64,000 nt of DNA from Hyposmocoma kahamanoa (GCF_003589595.1 NW_020653855.1:93990-157989), one strand, 5' to 3'. Numbered from the stretch's first letter, positions 27,860 through 38,636 are shown. Numbers and translations: made by a program. The notes: generated from the sequence alone by a model not told the origin.

Positions 27860-28790
27860 TGATACTGCACAGAGGTATCTTATCATCGTTTAGAGCGATC
27901 TATTTCATTATTGCTATACGAAAGTAAAATCTGGCTATGGAACAAAAGTTGTTGTCTAAGATGTTAGTAGTATAGTCTTGTGAGGTTGTAGTTTTTTTAT
28001 ATAACCTTACAAAAATGACTTTTCCGGTAATTTTTTAAAGAAACCCAACATAATATGTGCACAATGAAAACCCCGTTTGATTAACGGAATTCATGCCGTT
28101 TTTACTTAACCTACGTTACGTATTATTTATTTAAATTTGTCGTAAAACATTAAAACAATATTGCAAACCCTAAAACGCTTTAAGCAATCTCACACGGCAT
28201 AAAGCTAAGCGCCTTCTAAAATGGGGTTCGGCTCATCTTATACCAATCTAAAGATGCAACAGTTGTGATGAATTGCTTTTACTACACAGCAAATATAAGA
28301 AAGTAAGGATATCTTGGAGCTCTGAAAATAAATTCTTCTATTTAAATTGAAAAAAAAAGACGGGTAGAGACGACCGTTGGACCGTTTAACATAAAAAGTT
28401 TTCGTTGATTGATTTCTTTTGTACCTTTAAAAAGCTTTACTTGTTTCTCTAAATGTAAACAAACCGTAATGAGGTATTTTATGAGGCATTACCTGGTTAC
28501 TTATTGTAAAATTATTATAATAAAGTTTTTTGAGAATGGTTCTAAATATGTAATAATATTTTCATAGACTTCATTTTGAACTATTTAAAATGCTTACTAA
28601 GTACATAATCTAATCTAATTAATGTTTAAATAAAGATGTTTAATATCATATAAAAATTTCCTATGATAAACAACCTATAAATTCAGGAGCTCGTAGCCTT
28701 TATAATGATAAAGAGTTAATAACATGCGACCAAAGTACGGCAGTAATCATAAAGGATGGAAAAATAATAATTTCCATAGTCTAAGGCAGT
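27860..28790. other. Intergenic, nothing recognised
   Basis: AT-rich; no coding stretch, SINE promoter box or inverted end seen. Confidence 0.5.
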
Positions 28791-28791
28791 A

Positions 28792-29345
28792 ATACGCGAG
28801 GCGCGCCCCTCACATTGACGGAACGGCAACAAGGCTGTCAAGGAACCGTTCGAGAAGGACGATTTTGATGTTTAAATTTCGAATTTTTAGCATAATGCGA
28901 TTTCATAACGGATTATTTAGAGAATAATAAATTATTAAAATAAAATGTTTTAGTGTGGGTAATTTATATGGGTTATTATGGTAGTGTTATTCACTTATTA
29001 AGTTGTCTTTTGTTTAAGCTACTTATTTGACGTTATTTAATTTAACTGGTGTAATTTTCTATTGTTTTAGTATTTAATAAATAAAAATCATTAGTATACG
29101 TAATGATCATATTATTTATAAATACAATACATTCAATTGCTCTTACAAAGTCACGGTGCGCGTTAAATCAGAGAATAAATAGTTCAAGAAAGTGGATAAG
29201 CAACCACTTCACGCACACATTTGCGTGTGCAGACAGCGCTTTGCTGTACGTAGTAGTAGGTAAATAACATTCTCGTTGCATTGAGTGTTCGGAGTGTACT
29301 CGAAGGGTTGGCAATCACAGTGAGGCTGCAATCTAGTACACAAAG
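28792..29345 (-). repeat. Retroelement K, 3' fragment copy 1
   Basis: 'cattgacggaacggcaacaa', 'ggctgtcaaggaaccgtt' and, after a unique part, 'cacttcacgcacacatttgc' and 'gctttgctgtacgtagtag' match 56.8 and 57.9 kb in the same order. The minus-strand ORF across it is not thought to be real. Confidence 0.65.
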
Positions 29346-29512
29346 AGACGTTGCAGCACTTCTATTGGATACATTACATACACGCTTTCTATGACGAAAG
29401 ACAATCGAAAGCAAACAAATTTTCCTGCTACGAAATTGACGAAGGCAATTAGTAAATATTACATTAAAAACATAGCGGTACAACTGCTTCCATAATACAA
29501 CATTATCTTTTT

Positions 29513-29768
29513 TAACCGACTTCAAAGAAGGAGGAGGTTCTCAATTTGACTGTGTTTTTTTAAAGGTATGGTACGCAATTACTCTTTTGTGAACCGATTT
29601 GATGGTTATATTTTTGTTGGAATGGTCCTATTTAAGTTTGAAGAAAATATTCCACCACTAAAGGTGACAAACTAGGGGATGAATCCGGTTCCGCGCACTT
29701 AACCGATTTCAATAAAACTTTGCAAATAGATATAATTCCACCAATGTTTGAGGCCGGTTTTTTTAGTA
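29513..29768 (+). repeat. Repeat family D, copy 3 (complete)
   Basis: Full ends: aaccgacttcaaagaaggag at the left and gaggccggtttttttag at the right, with the complete interior order of the family. Confidence 0.85.
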
Positions 29769-29894
29769 CTCTGTATTGAGGTTATTTATGTTGTGTAATC
29801 GACGGATAGGTATGTGCAATCAGTGGTACTTAAATAAAAAAAATTAAAGACAGTTATAATTATTAATACAAAGATCGTACACTGAGAAAAAACA

Positions 29895-30235
29895 CTCAGA
29901 AAAAACTCCTTCGATCCGGTCGGATTCTAACCGACGTCTTCTTGCATACCGTGCCAGACGCTATACCAACTAAGCCACGGAACGAACCAACGGACCTCAC
30001 GAATTTTTCTATGTGCTTGCGTCGTGTCTTTGTACTCAGTCTTTCAACGACATTTTAGTCGTAGCGCCATCTATGAGAAATCTATTACAGATTTATCACC
30101 CAGTTAGTACCTTTACAGCTACCAGTCCTGGCGAGAGATGTCGCTATTCACTGTATTAATTAATTTTTATTGAATTGATATTCAATTATTTTTTGTGAAA
30201 TTACTCCACTAGTTTGTTATAATTATTAATACAAA
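29895..30235 (-). mobile_element. SINE family C, copy 2 (longest)
   Basis: Minus strand, in order: 'gacatctctcgcc', 'gtagctgtaaaggtac', 'gatggcgctacgac', then the tRNA-like module 'gtggcttagttggtatagcg' with the B-box-like 'ggttagaatcc', then a T-rich end. The tRNA-like part is downstream, not at the head. Confidence 0.75.
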
Positions 30236-30319
30236 GATCGTACACTCAGAAAAAAACACTCATTTAGGAGTAATTTCACAAAAAATAATTGAATATCAAT
30301 TCAATAAAAATTTAATTAA
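30156..30319. repeat. Inverted repeat with 52-bp arms
   Basis: ttaattaatttttattgaat..tgaaattactcc and its near-perfect inverse 60 bp further on. It overlaps the upstream end of the family C copy and may be an inverted duplication of it. Confidence 0.85.
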
Positions 30320-30539
30320 AGACAGTTATTTCACCATGACATATCATAACCTAATAACGGATAGTTGTAACGAACTGTTTTTGTGTTACAATGTAGCGTT
30401 TGAGAATCTAAAGCGAAATTGGGACATCCTCTTGGGAATGTTGACGTACTCGGACCTGTCCATTTATTTTTTGCACGAGCGAGGTCATGAGTACAGTGCG
30501 TTCTTTTCACGGAAGAAAAAAACAAAGGAAGTGCGTTAA

Positions 30540-30960
30540 GCCTCGATTACTACCAGAACCGATGTCGCTTAGACTCACCCATTCTTAATTGTAAACACTA
30601 CAAAATCTTGATATTGATTGGTCGTAGTTCCAAATTTAAAAAGAAATAACAAATTCTGGATTGCTAATTGTCTGAATTGTACTACCTATTATTATAAGTT
30701 AAGACGTTTTGTTATTATATTGAAATTTCAATCAAAGCACTACAAGATAGCGGTTAATTGCAGAACGACTACGAATTGGAGCTATTAATTTAGTTCTCCA
30801 AAAAAAAGCGACCGTATTGCAGGGGTATAAGCTTTATTTTCGTTTCTTGTAACAAAAACAAATACATAGTTCGGTAAACAGAAAATTGAAAATTTATTAA
30901 TGTAAGACTCCGTTGATATGAAATACCACCACGGGTAATATTTATAGTGCAGCTATTGTT
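30540..30960. repeat. 420-bp repeat M, right copy (inverted to 26633-27056)
   Basis: Starts gcctcgattactaccagaac, exactly where the left copy ends in inverse. The two are separated by 3.5 kb of other repeats. Confidence 0.82.
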
Positions 30961-31187
30961 CTTGTACTCCAAAACAGCACAATAAGGCGTTTTTTTAGGG
31001 TTTTAGAGAATTTGCACGAAAGAATGACGCAACCATACCATACAAAGCGAAAATGGCGGACTCAGCTCAACTCCTTCGAGACCTATAGTTGGCACGCGTC
31101 AGTCGCTAAGTAACCACTTCTACTGTATTTATTGTTCTGTGGTTCTTTTAAAGCAACCTATGGATACAGCTATAGCCTTGGTATGTT

Positions 31188-31478
31188 TTGTTAAATACAC
31201 CCAACAATTTATCATCATTAACAACCCACGTCCCACTAATGGGCACGGGTCTCAGGCGAAGACGAAAAAAAAGTTGGGGACATCACACGATTTCAGAGAA
31301 TTGTGAATCTTGCTCGACGTGTAGGTTTCTTATAACGACGTTTGCCATCACTGAAAAGCTCATGGTAAATTACAAATTAAATTTGCAGACTCAAGAATCG
31401 CGACCCCGGTTTCGAACCCACAGCCCCTGCTTCAGACCGAGACTATAGGTCAAAACATTAGGTTACCACGGCTTTATA
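31188..31478 (-). mobile_element. tRNA-derived SINE with RTE-type 3' end
   Basis: Minus strand: head 'gccgtggtaacctaatg', B box 'tgggttcgaaaccgg', middle 'accatgagcttttcagtgat', end 'tgcccattagtgggacgtgg' then 'ttaatgatgataa'. This architecture is very common in Lepidoptera. Decayed A box. Confidence 0.82.
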
Positions 31479-31811
31479 ACATTATTTAGGCTGTATTTAT
31501 TTGCTAATATAATACAGGGTGCAAGGAAAAACATGCCCACTGATTGACTCAAATTGAGCGTAAAGGGGCTACAGAGTAAATAGGGAGATTTCCGTTTTTC
31601 CTTAACAAGAAATGAACTGGAGATAATTAGACGCAAACGATTTGGCTGGAGGAAAACGGACCCTTTGCCTTGGTTGAGAAAAAAAAAGGAAAAGTCAGTT
31701 ATTAAAAGTGGGGTTAGATTGTACGGAGTGTTCCGAAATATCACGAACAATCTTCATACTCTAGCCAAATTCTGTACTAAATATTGAATAACAAAACATT
31801 ACTAGGCAATC

Positions 31812-32000
31812 AATGACTGCCTCCGTGGCCGAACGGTTACCATGCTGGACTGCCACCCAGGTTCGATTCCCGGCCCGGGAGAAATATTTGTAAGGCCTAC
31901 ATTTATTCCTCTCATGAGTTTGGGTGTAATTTGTGGTTGTCTATTTGTGTGTCCATGGCACCTGCGATACAGAGGACTATGAGTGTGTGTATAAAAAAAA
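31812..32000 (+). mobile_element. SINE family A, copy 6 (best-preserved head)
   Basis: TGGCCGAACGG and GGTTCGATTCC are both intact, with a 'ccgg cccgggag' junction, the body, and a shortened end 'gatacagaggactatgagtg'. A tail of AAAAAAAA. Confidence 0.9.
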
Positions 32001-32166
32001 GTACGGCAGGTGTAAAGAACATTCTTAGTCAATGCTCATTGTTTAGACCAAACTTTGCCCAGAAATTTAAATAGGTTAGTAGGTATTGCGCAAAATTCAC
32101 CACAGAAATTACTTGCAAGATTAGTTTCATCAATAGCCTAATCGAATTTAGGGGCCATTTTTGTTT

Positions 32167-32285
32167 TTAATCGACTTTAAAAAGGAGGAGATTCTCAATT
32201 CGACTGACGCGATAACTGTGAACCGATTTTGATGATTATTTTCTTGTTGGAATGTCGGTTTAGTATTCTGTACTGAGATTATTAT
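32167..32285 (+). repeat. Repeat family D, copy 4 (interior deleted)
   Basis: 'cgactttaaaaaggaggag', 'gaaccgattttgatgattat', then directly 'tcggtttagtattctgtact'. About 150 bp of the interior are missing. Confidence 0.75.
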
Positions 32286-32287
32286 GA

Positions 32288-32478
32288 TACCAAATGACGG
32301 AGCGAACAAGTCGTGCGCCTGTTGGTAAGCGACACACCTGTCGATAGCAGTTCCAGTGCCACCAGGCGCACGACTTGTTCGTCCCGTTGCTTGATATCAT
32401 AAAAACAACGTGCCTGTATTTTCACCAGCACCTTTACCCTTCAAAATCGAACAGTAATGCACACACTACTGCTTAGAT
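32288..32478 (-). mobile_element. SINE-like repeat family B, copy 8 (rearranged)
   Basis: Carries 'gcgaacaagtcgtgcgcctg' and, a second time, the inverse 'caggcgcacgacttgttcgt' at 32358-32385, then the 'gcctgtattttcaccagcac' block. The tail module is thus present in both directions. Confidence 0.7.
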
Positions 32479-32739
32479 TAAAATATTTACTCTACATCGA
32501 ATTTCACTAGAGCATAAGTGTCTTCGTACGGCAAATTGTGACCAAAAACAATGGACAATGCTAAAAGTAAAACAAAACTTTTTTTCTTTATACTTGCATT
32601 TGACGATGGTGAGTGATTCTTTAAGCATTGTATTCATTTTATCATTGTTATGCATTCACTTAAATAAAATAAAACTATTTATAATTTATAACAAAATCTT
32701 CACAATAAAAAGGCACCACACAATCACCAATTGCATGGA

Positions 32740-32845
32740 AAAATTCCTGACGACCGCTGGGTGGATCCGTAGCATAACGTCTGGCACGGTTTCTAGAAGA
32801 CTTTGGTTCGAATCTAGCCAGATCGGAGTGTTTTTTTTTTCTAAG
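32740..32845 (+). mobile_element. tRNA-like module of SINE family C, copy 3
   Basis: 'gtggatccgtagcataacgt', 'ctggcacggtttctagaaga', B box ggttcgaatct, then tttttttttt. Confidence 0.72.
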
Positions 32846-32860
32846 TGTTCGTTTGTTTAA

Positions 32861-33316
32861 TAGAGCCCCATCCAGACTCTCGGCGAGAAGCCCAGACAAA
32901 GACGAGAAGACGAGAAGAACAGACAAGTAGCGAGAGTGGATGGTTTCTCGCCGTCTCGTTCTCGCGCTCGCCGGTTCTCCGATCAATGTCGGTACTTTTG
33001 CCCGCATCAAAGGGTATAAACATTCTCGTTGTAGTGCAATGTGAAAAGTTGCGTTAAATAAACGTGCTTGTTAATTGTCTCTGTCGTCTAGTCTACCTAC
33101 TGATTTTATTTCGTGCACTTTTGGAGACGTTGAGTGATAAAATATGTTGGATAAATTTTAATGTTTACAAGATGAACTGCACTGCAAATTCGTCCATATC
33201 GAATAAGGAGCGAGAACATAAGTTAGATATACCGTAAATGTGGACAGTGTTGTGTGCTCGCGAGAAGTCTCGGCGAGCTTTCTCGCACAGACTTCTCGCA
33301 GTGAGTCTGGAGGCCC
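32861..33316. mobile_element. TIR element with TTAA/TTA flanks
   Basis: Ends agagccccatccagactc and (other strand) agggcctccagactcactgc, each followed by gagaag words. TTTAA stands on both sides (32856-32860, 33317-33321), so the target is TTAA (piggyBac-like) or TTA (Harbinger-like). It has ctcgcgag-rich arms. ORFs over it are chance. Confidence 0.78.
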
Positions 33317-33344
33317 TTTAACAAACTATTGAAATAATTTCACA

Positions 33345-33600
33345 AAAAAATTATTGAAAATCAAACAACCTGACATTCAATGAAACTTAATTACAATTAT
33401 TAAAGTGACATCTCTAGTCGGCTAGTAAGTAGGTAGCTGTAAAGGTACCTCGCTGAGTGATGGAAAAACTTTCATAGATGTCTCACAGATGGCGCTACGA
33501 CAAAAGTTTGTTAAAAGTGTAAACAAAGATCCGCAACAAACACATGAAATGACACATGAGGGTCTTCTGCTACAGATTGCTGGAAGACGTTGGTCCCAAT
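33345..33600 (+). mobile_element. SINE family C, copy 4
   Basis: 'gtagctgtaaaggtacctcg', 'cagatggcgctacgaca', then 'gctggaagacgttggtccc', where the A-box part of the tRNA-like module is lost. It is cut by the MITE that begins at 33601. The element at 32861-33316 probably split one family C copy in two. Confidence 0.65.
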
Positions 33601-34123
33601 CATCGAGTATATAACCAGAAATGGAGACGAAATGTCATTTAATTTATTTGAAAACTATTCAGCCAAATCATTGTGGTGACAACTGCGTTCCGATTGGCCA
33701 GCCCGAATTCTAAACAATTAACGGGTATTCGTTAATTGTTTCACTTTAAAGCATCCAGTTCAACTTGAACTTTGCTATAATGGACGAAAATTGAAAAATT
33801 ACATATTTAATATTCAACCTATGAAATGCGATTCCGTTTGTTTTGTAATTAGATGTTTTGCTGTTTTTCCCACACCACCGAACGGAACAGCCCCCATTGT
33901 TAGAGATATTATCTTTATTACAATAAATACAAAATATTTTTGGAATATACGGAGACATACACACAAGTCAGTTGTTGGCGCTGTACTATTTCAGCTTTCT
34001 AATTTGTGATTTCAGCGCAAACGAGAGTTGATATTTAAAAGTGATATAAGGCCCATTTGCCTGATGAGTTGCCAGGGATAGATGGCCCTTATTTCCTCTC
34101 TATTTCTGGTTATATACTTGATG
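33601..34123. mobile_element. MITE family G, copy 1 (complete)
   Basis: 523 bp. Ends catcgagtatataaccagaa and the inverse ttctggttatatacttgatg. Interior marks: 'gacaactgcgttccgattgg', 'gttggcgctgtactatttca', 'aacaattaacgggtattcgt'. No transposase. Confidence 0.88.
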
Positions 34124-34132
34124 TTTTAAGAG

Positions 34133-34412
34133 GACCAACGTTGTACACGAAGTTTGATCCTGTTTTGGATAGTAAATAAACTAACTTAATGAAATTATGC
34201 AGACACGATCTAGGAACCCAGTCTGTGGTAGTTAAATTTTTCTTTAAAATCATTCTTTTTATAATGTCCATAGAATACACTATAATGTTTGCCATCGTGT
34301 TGAAACTATTTGCCAATCGGTGTAACGTATTCTCCGATTGTTGCCCAGGGCAGGCAGAGGAGCTTCCCAATTCGGCTGTAGTTTTTTGTCTGTATGTAAT
34401 AGATGTTGAATA
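34133..34412 (+). repeat. Repeat R, copy 1 (inverted partner at 54052-54305)
   Basis: 'gtacacgaagtttgatcctg', 'cgatctaggaacccag', 'atacactataatgtttgcca', 'gtaacgtattctccgattgt'. The same order appears inverted at 54 kb with about 75-80% identity by eye. Class unknown; the ORFs do not agree between copies. Confidence 0.7.
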
Positions 34413-34439
34413 GGGGTACCTCAGTAGTGGCCCCATTAA

Positions 34440-34555
34440 TTCTTGATTCTAAGGGTAGTAAATTAGGGGATGAATCCGGTTTATTGGATTTCACACACTT
34501 TCCGTTACCCGATTTCAATAAAACTTGCCAAATAGAATTCCACTCTGTCAGACAG
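34440..34555 (+). repeat. Repeat family D, copy 5 (3' part)
   Basis: 'aggggatgaatccggtttat', 'cacactttccgttacccgat', 'ttcaataaaacttgccaaat'. It lacks both ends. Confidence 0.7.
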
Positions 34556-34619
34556 AATTATTACAGTTTTGTCGATTCGTAAACGTCTAGAAAAAAGAGT
34601 GGACGGTCATGTTTGTACA

Positions 34620-34736
34620 CACGCCAGCACATCAAGCTACACATTGATGTATCTTGTTCCGTTGCACTGGACGCCTTCAGCCAAAAATCGCCATTTTCGA
34701 ACAAAAATGTGTAGTCTGGTGTGCCGTTGTCCGTAC
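34620..34736. repeat. Small foldback repeat Q, copy 1
   Basis: 'cagcacatcaagctacacat' and the roughly inverse 'aaatgtgtagtctggtgtgc' frame 'cttgttccgttgcactgga' and 'attttcgaacaaaaatg'. Second copy at 45711. Confidence 0.75.
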
Positions 34737-34877
34737 ATTTTTGTCAGTAAGTGAAAACATTTTCATATTACAACCACTTGAACTAGAAGCTCCATTTTCT
34801 GCTTCCCTTTTTATCTCGCCTTTTATCTTTTTCCTTAAGGTATTTGCTGACATTCGACCGTGTTTTCCTTTTCCTTT

Positions 34878-35325
34878 TTTAACCGACTTCAAAAACAGGA
34901 GGAGCTTCTCAATTCGACTGTATGTTTTTTTTGTACGTTACGTGATAACTCCGGTATTTGTGCACCATTTTCATGATTCTTTTTTTGTTGGAAAGAGGAT
35001 ACTTACATAGTGGTCCCATTTAATTTTGAAGAAAATCATCCACCTCTAATAATGGCTGTTGATGAAGATTCATTTTTATAAGTAGCGCCTAAATTTTATT
35101 ATAAGGAGCAATTATTTTATGGTTGATTTTGCTATTCTCCAATTCAAGGCGTTTTTTTTCTCTCTCAATATACTTTGGGTAGTGAGAACCGATTTTTATT
35201 ATCTTCTGTGTCAAGTTCCGTATGTATAGGGGCGAACTAGGAGATAAATACGGACAAGAAAACTTGGCAAATGGATGTAATTCCACGTACTTTTGAGGTC
35301 GGTTTTTAGTGCTCTGTACTGGGAT
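34878..35325 (+). repeat. Repeat family D, copy 6 (with insertion)
   Basis: Left end ttaaccgacttcaaaaacag, right end 'ttttgaggtcggttttt'. About 170 bp of unrelated DNA lies inside. Confidence 0.75.
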
Positions 35326-35329
35326 TATG

Positions 35330-35945
35330 TCAAAACAAATGGACCTTAGCCAGTTTTACATATTCGAGTGCGGTAGACAGGGACTTCAGGGCCCTGAATT
35401 CTGCTAACATTGAAATCATATCAGTTGTATATCGATAGAGAGAGTGTAAATGGCTGATTTTGTACTCTTGGTATTCTGCTAAAAGTTAGCGAGCGAACTG
35501 CTACTTATTCAATTACCATTGCAATTTTTTTTGATATTATGCTCTTCAATGGCAAGGACTAAACTATACAAACTAATATTATAAATGCGAAAGCAATTCT
35601 GTTACTTTACAATAAGATTCCGGAGCAATAAGAGAATACAATAAGATTACACTAAGAGTCCATCGAGTCGATGATAGAACCATAGAGTACCTACCAGATT
35701 ACGTTTCTTTTTTGCCTATAGAGTTCGTGAAAATATAGTACTTTATAACATTTCTATTCTCGATCTAGAAAACAAAAGGAATCTCTTTCATTTTAAAAAG
35801 CACGAGTCAAATCCTGCATAATTCACAGTGCATCCAAACACTGTCTAGAAATGTCTATTTTCCCCAGACGTACACTCGGGTAGGGATGGGTTGACATTCT
35901 TGTCGATTTTATAAATAATATATGGTATTATTGATTTTCTTAACA
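35330..35945. other. Intergenic, nothing recognised
   Basis: AT-rich with no repeat end or coding exon that I can support. Confidence 0.45.
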
Positions 35946-35947
35946 TT

Positions 35948-36200
35948 TTTCTATGATATCAGGTGACGACGGGACGAACAAGTCGGTGCACCTGATTATT
36001 GCAGAACAGTTGTAGTTGCCTCTCAGAGCTTTAAATCACAAAGCTGCACTGCATTCGTCACCTTGAGACACAAGCCATTGTAATTTCACCATCAGCACCC
36101 TTACCCTTCAAAACCGGAATGCAGTAATGCTCACATTACTGCTTGACGGCGGAATTAGGTAGCAGTACTTCCCTGGATGATCTCTTTCACAACGAGCCCT
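35948..36200 (-). mobile_element. SINE-like repeat family B, copy 9
   Basis: Minus strand: 'ttgtgaaagagatcatccag', 'gaggtactgc'-like head and 'gggtaagggtgctgatggtg'; the 'cacatgggacttg' part is missing. Confidence 0.8.
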
Positions 36201-36284
36201 ACTCACAATTAATTAACGAGTGCGTGGTAATACAATTAAGTCACTCGAAACAATTTGGACTTTGGACCGTTGAATGAAGTCTTA

Positions 36285-37287
36285 GAGTGTATACATACAG
36301 CGACTTTTAGCAGCGATGCAAACGCGCGATCGTGATACGATGCAATCGCGCGTTTGTATCGATGCAATCGCTTATAAATCACAAGTGTAGTGATGCAATC
36401 GCGCATTTCTATCGATGCAGTCGCGCGTTTACATCGCTGCNNNNNNNNNNNNNNNNNNNNNNNNNNNNNNNNNNNNNNNNNNNNNNNNNNNNNNNNNNNN
36501 NNNNNNNNNNNNNNNNNNNNNNNNNNNNNNNNNNNNNNNNNNNNNNNNNNNNNNNNNNNNNNNNNNNNNNNNNNNNNNNNNNNNNNNNNNNNNNNNNNNN
36601 NNNNNNNNNNNNNNNNNNNNNNNNNNNNNNNNNNNNNNNNNNNNNNNNNNNNNNNNNNNNNNNNNNNNNNNNNNNNNNNNNNNNNNNNNNNNNNNNNNNN
36701 NNNNNNNNNNNNNNNNNNNNNNNNNNNNNNNNNNNNNNNNNNNNNNNNNNNNNNNNNNNNNNNNNNNNNNNNNNNNNNNNNNNNNNNNNNNNNNNNNNNN
36801 NNNNNNNNNNNNNNNNNNNNNNNNNNNNNNNNNNNNNNNNTGCGTAATGGTCGAAACACAAAACTACGAGTCGGCGCGATGCGAATTCGCAACGCAGAAA
36901 ACTGCGACGCGAGTTGCTGCAATGCGATTTCGTGTGGCAAGGCATATCACTGCCACGGTTTGGGTAACCATTCCTCCGACGATCGTAAAGCGTAATGACG
37001 TACTTTTTAAACTAGGTGGCGACAAGGACCGTAAAAACAGTGTTGCACAGTTGTTATTGATAAGAAAGTATAGGAAAAAACACAAAGAAGGAAACATCGA
37101 AGGAAAGTGCGTTGCGCAGCAATTCGCAAATTCTTGCGATGCGTAGTGCGAACTCGTAGATTTCTGCGATGCGACGTCGCATCGCAGTTTTGCGCTTCGA
37201 CCCAAGTCGCGAGTGCGTGTAAAGGTAGACAATTAGGTACTGTATCGCGTTTGCATCGCTGCTTAAAACCGCCGTGTGTCAACGCTC
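36285..37287. mobile_element. PIF/Harbinger-like element, interior partly unsequenced
   Basis: TTA flanks (36282-36284, 37288-37290); right end (other strand) GAGCGTTGACACACGGCGG, left end GAGTGTATACATACAGCG. Arms continue with ttttaagcagcgatgcaaac and its relatives (tgcaatcgcgcgtttgtatc). The same family as 14274-15374. ORFs running through the N block are artefacts. Confidence 0.75.
36441..36840. other. Assembly gap of 400 N
   Basis: Exactly 400 N between two flanks that are rich in gatgcaatcgcg words. The round number suggests a placeholder or a consensus-estimated gap, not a measured length. Confidence 0.98.
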
Positions 37288-37561
37288 TTAATTGTCGTGC
37301 TCTTGAACCCATCACCTAAGTTACACCTAGATGCATACATAAACTCTCGAAATTCTTGGAAATTTTATTCAAACTATACAGCTTAACCAGTACCTACTTT
37401 ACCTAATTAATTATACATCGAATTTGCATTAATGTGCTAACTTGTACTAAAATTGCATTAAGTACACGTAATAAACAGCTACGTGGGATGTCGAACCGGT
37501 TACACTTCGTAGCGTTGCTAAAAAACAAGTTTATTTTAAATATTACATCAGTCTGCTGCGT

Positions 37562-37600
37562 GTTTGGTTTTATAATTAATTCTTAATTATAAAACCAAAC
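37562..37600. repeat. Perfect hairpin, 18-bp arms
   Basis: gtttggttttataattaa, loop ttc, and the exact inverse. Confidence 0.9.
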
Positions 37601-37669
37601 TGTGTGAAGTTGGTATATTATAACATAGATAAGTTACATATTTACATTAATAATACTAAATGCTTGATA

Positions 37670-37775
37670 TGACTAGAACAAAACAAGCGGTCCAATCCTG
37701 GACCCGTAACGCACAGGGCCGGAAAATTTGGAAGAGGCGAAAGAAGGCCCATACCCAGCAGTGCTGATTACAAGA
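37670..37775 (+). pseudogene. Non-LTR retrotransposon 3' end remnant
   Basis: 'cgtaacgcacagggccggaa', 'tggaagaggcgaaagaagg', 'cccatacccagcagtgctga' resemble the common lepidopteran element end '..R(N/T)AQGR..WKRR..A.TQQ(C/W)'. Only about 35 codons remain. Confidence 0.6.
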
Positions 37776-38408
37776 ACAAAAATTATGTCGAATTACTTTC
37801 AAAAATGTCATAAGGGTTATCTCTACATATACAAGCATGAGCATTGCACACACTAATCATCCTTAATATACAAGAAAAAAAGTGCCTGTAAGTTCATTTA
37901 TTGGAAGTAATGTAACTTATTTCACTGCCGTAATCGACACAAGTTGGTTAAGAGACTATAAGATGGTAAAAAGTTGCGTATTTTATGCACGGAGTGATGA
38001 TGCAACTTATCTCTTAGATTAATGCCCATCTCCCTCTTCGTTTATGGCTTACAATTTCGATAGGCATATCGATAATTTTTTTTAAGCATAAGCCACATCA
38101 CTATCTCAGTCTCCGCAAACGCAGATAAGTTGGCAATTTGAATGCGGCGCGCGTCCGAACCGGCGCGTTCGAATTTTGAATATTTACAATACACGTTCCG
38201 CGCTGAAAAGTTGGCGCAATTTATTGAAACGCCATCTTGTTTTAGAAGAGAATGTTCTAGAACTAAGATTTGTGTTTTATGTTTATAAATTACATCACAT
38301 CCTCGTATTTTCTAAATACAGATTTAGTACGAGTACCTACGTAACGGTGAATTAATAAATCTTTTACACAAGTACCTATTAAACTTCTTTTGAGAGCACT
38401 TTATGAGT

Positions 38409-38636
38409 TCATTCAAAATCTGAAGGGTTGAGAATAGACAATAACGTTGTTAAATTATTATGTAGATACCTTCTGTATACCGTTGAAAGGTTATGGTTAT
38501 TTCTATGTATAGCCGATCGCATAGAAGGGAAAACAAGAGGGACTAACTGTGCTTTGCTCATTTTCTCTTTTAGGAAAGAGTCACTCGAATTAAGAGCACA
38601 ATTAAAAAGGTCCTCAGCGCTCTCACTTTGCGCCAT
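38409..38636 (-). CDS. Hypothetical 75-residue ORF, doubtful
   Basis: A minus-strand ORF with a good start context (cgaaATGGCG) reads MAQSESAEDLFNCALNSSDS, then FLKEKMSKAQLVPLVFPSMR. I do not recognise it. It has no signal peptide or membrane segment. A CG-rich patch at 38130-38220 lies downstream on this strand, so it is not its promoter. A chance ORF or a transposon piece is at least as likely. Confidence 0.2.
   Translation of the reverse strand: MAQSESAEDLFNCALNSSDSFLKEKMSKAQLVPLVFPSMRSAIHRNNHNLSTVYRRYLHNNLTTLLSILNPSDFE

Noticed and set aside
29184..29525. 113-codon minus-strand ORF
   Set aside because: It covers a non-coding part of retroelement K and a family D end; the corresponding frame in the 58 kb copy differs.
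31813..31885. tRNA gene (perfect A and B boxes)
   Set aside because: The module is the head of SINE family A; the acceptor stem does not pair and the family body follows directly.
32675..33057. Overlapping ORFs of 60-111 codons on both strands
   Set aside because: They read through a TIR element and a SINE piece; no shared motif and no conservation expected.
36236..37232. Long ORFs on both strands (up to 243 codons)
   Set aside because: They run through the 400-N gap; the called residues are X.
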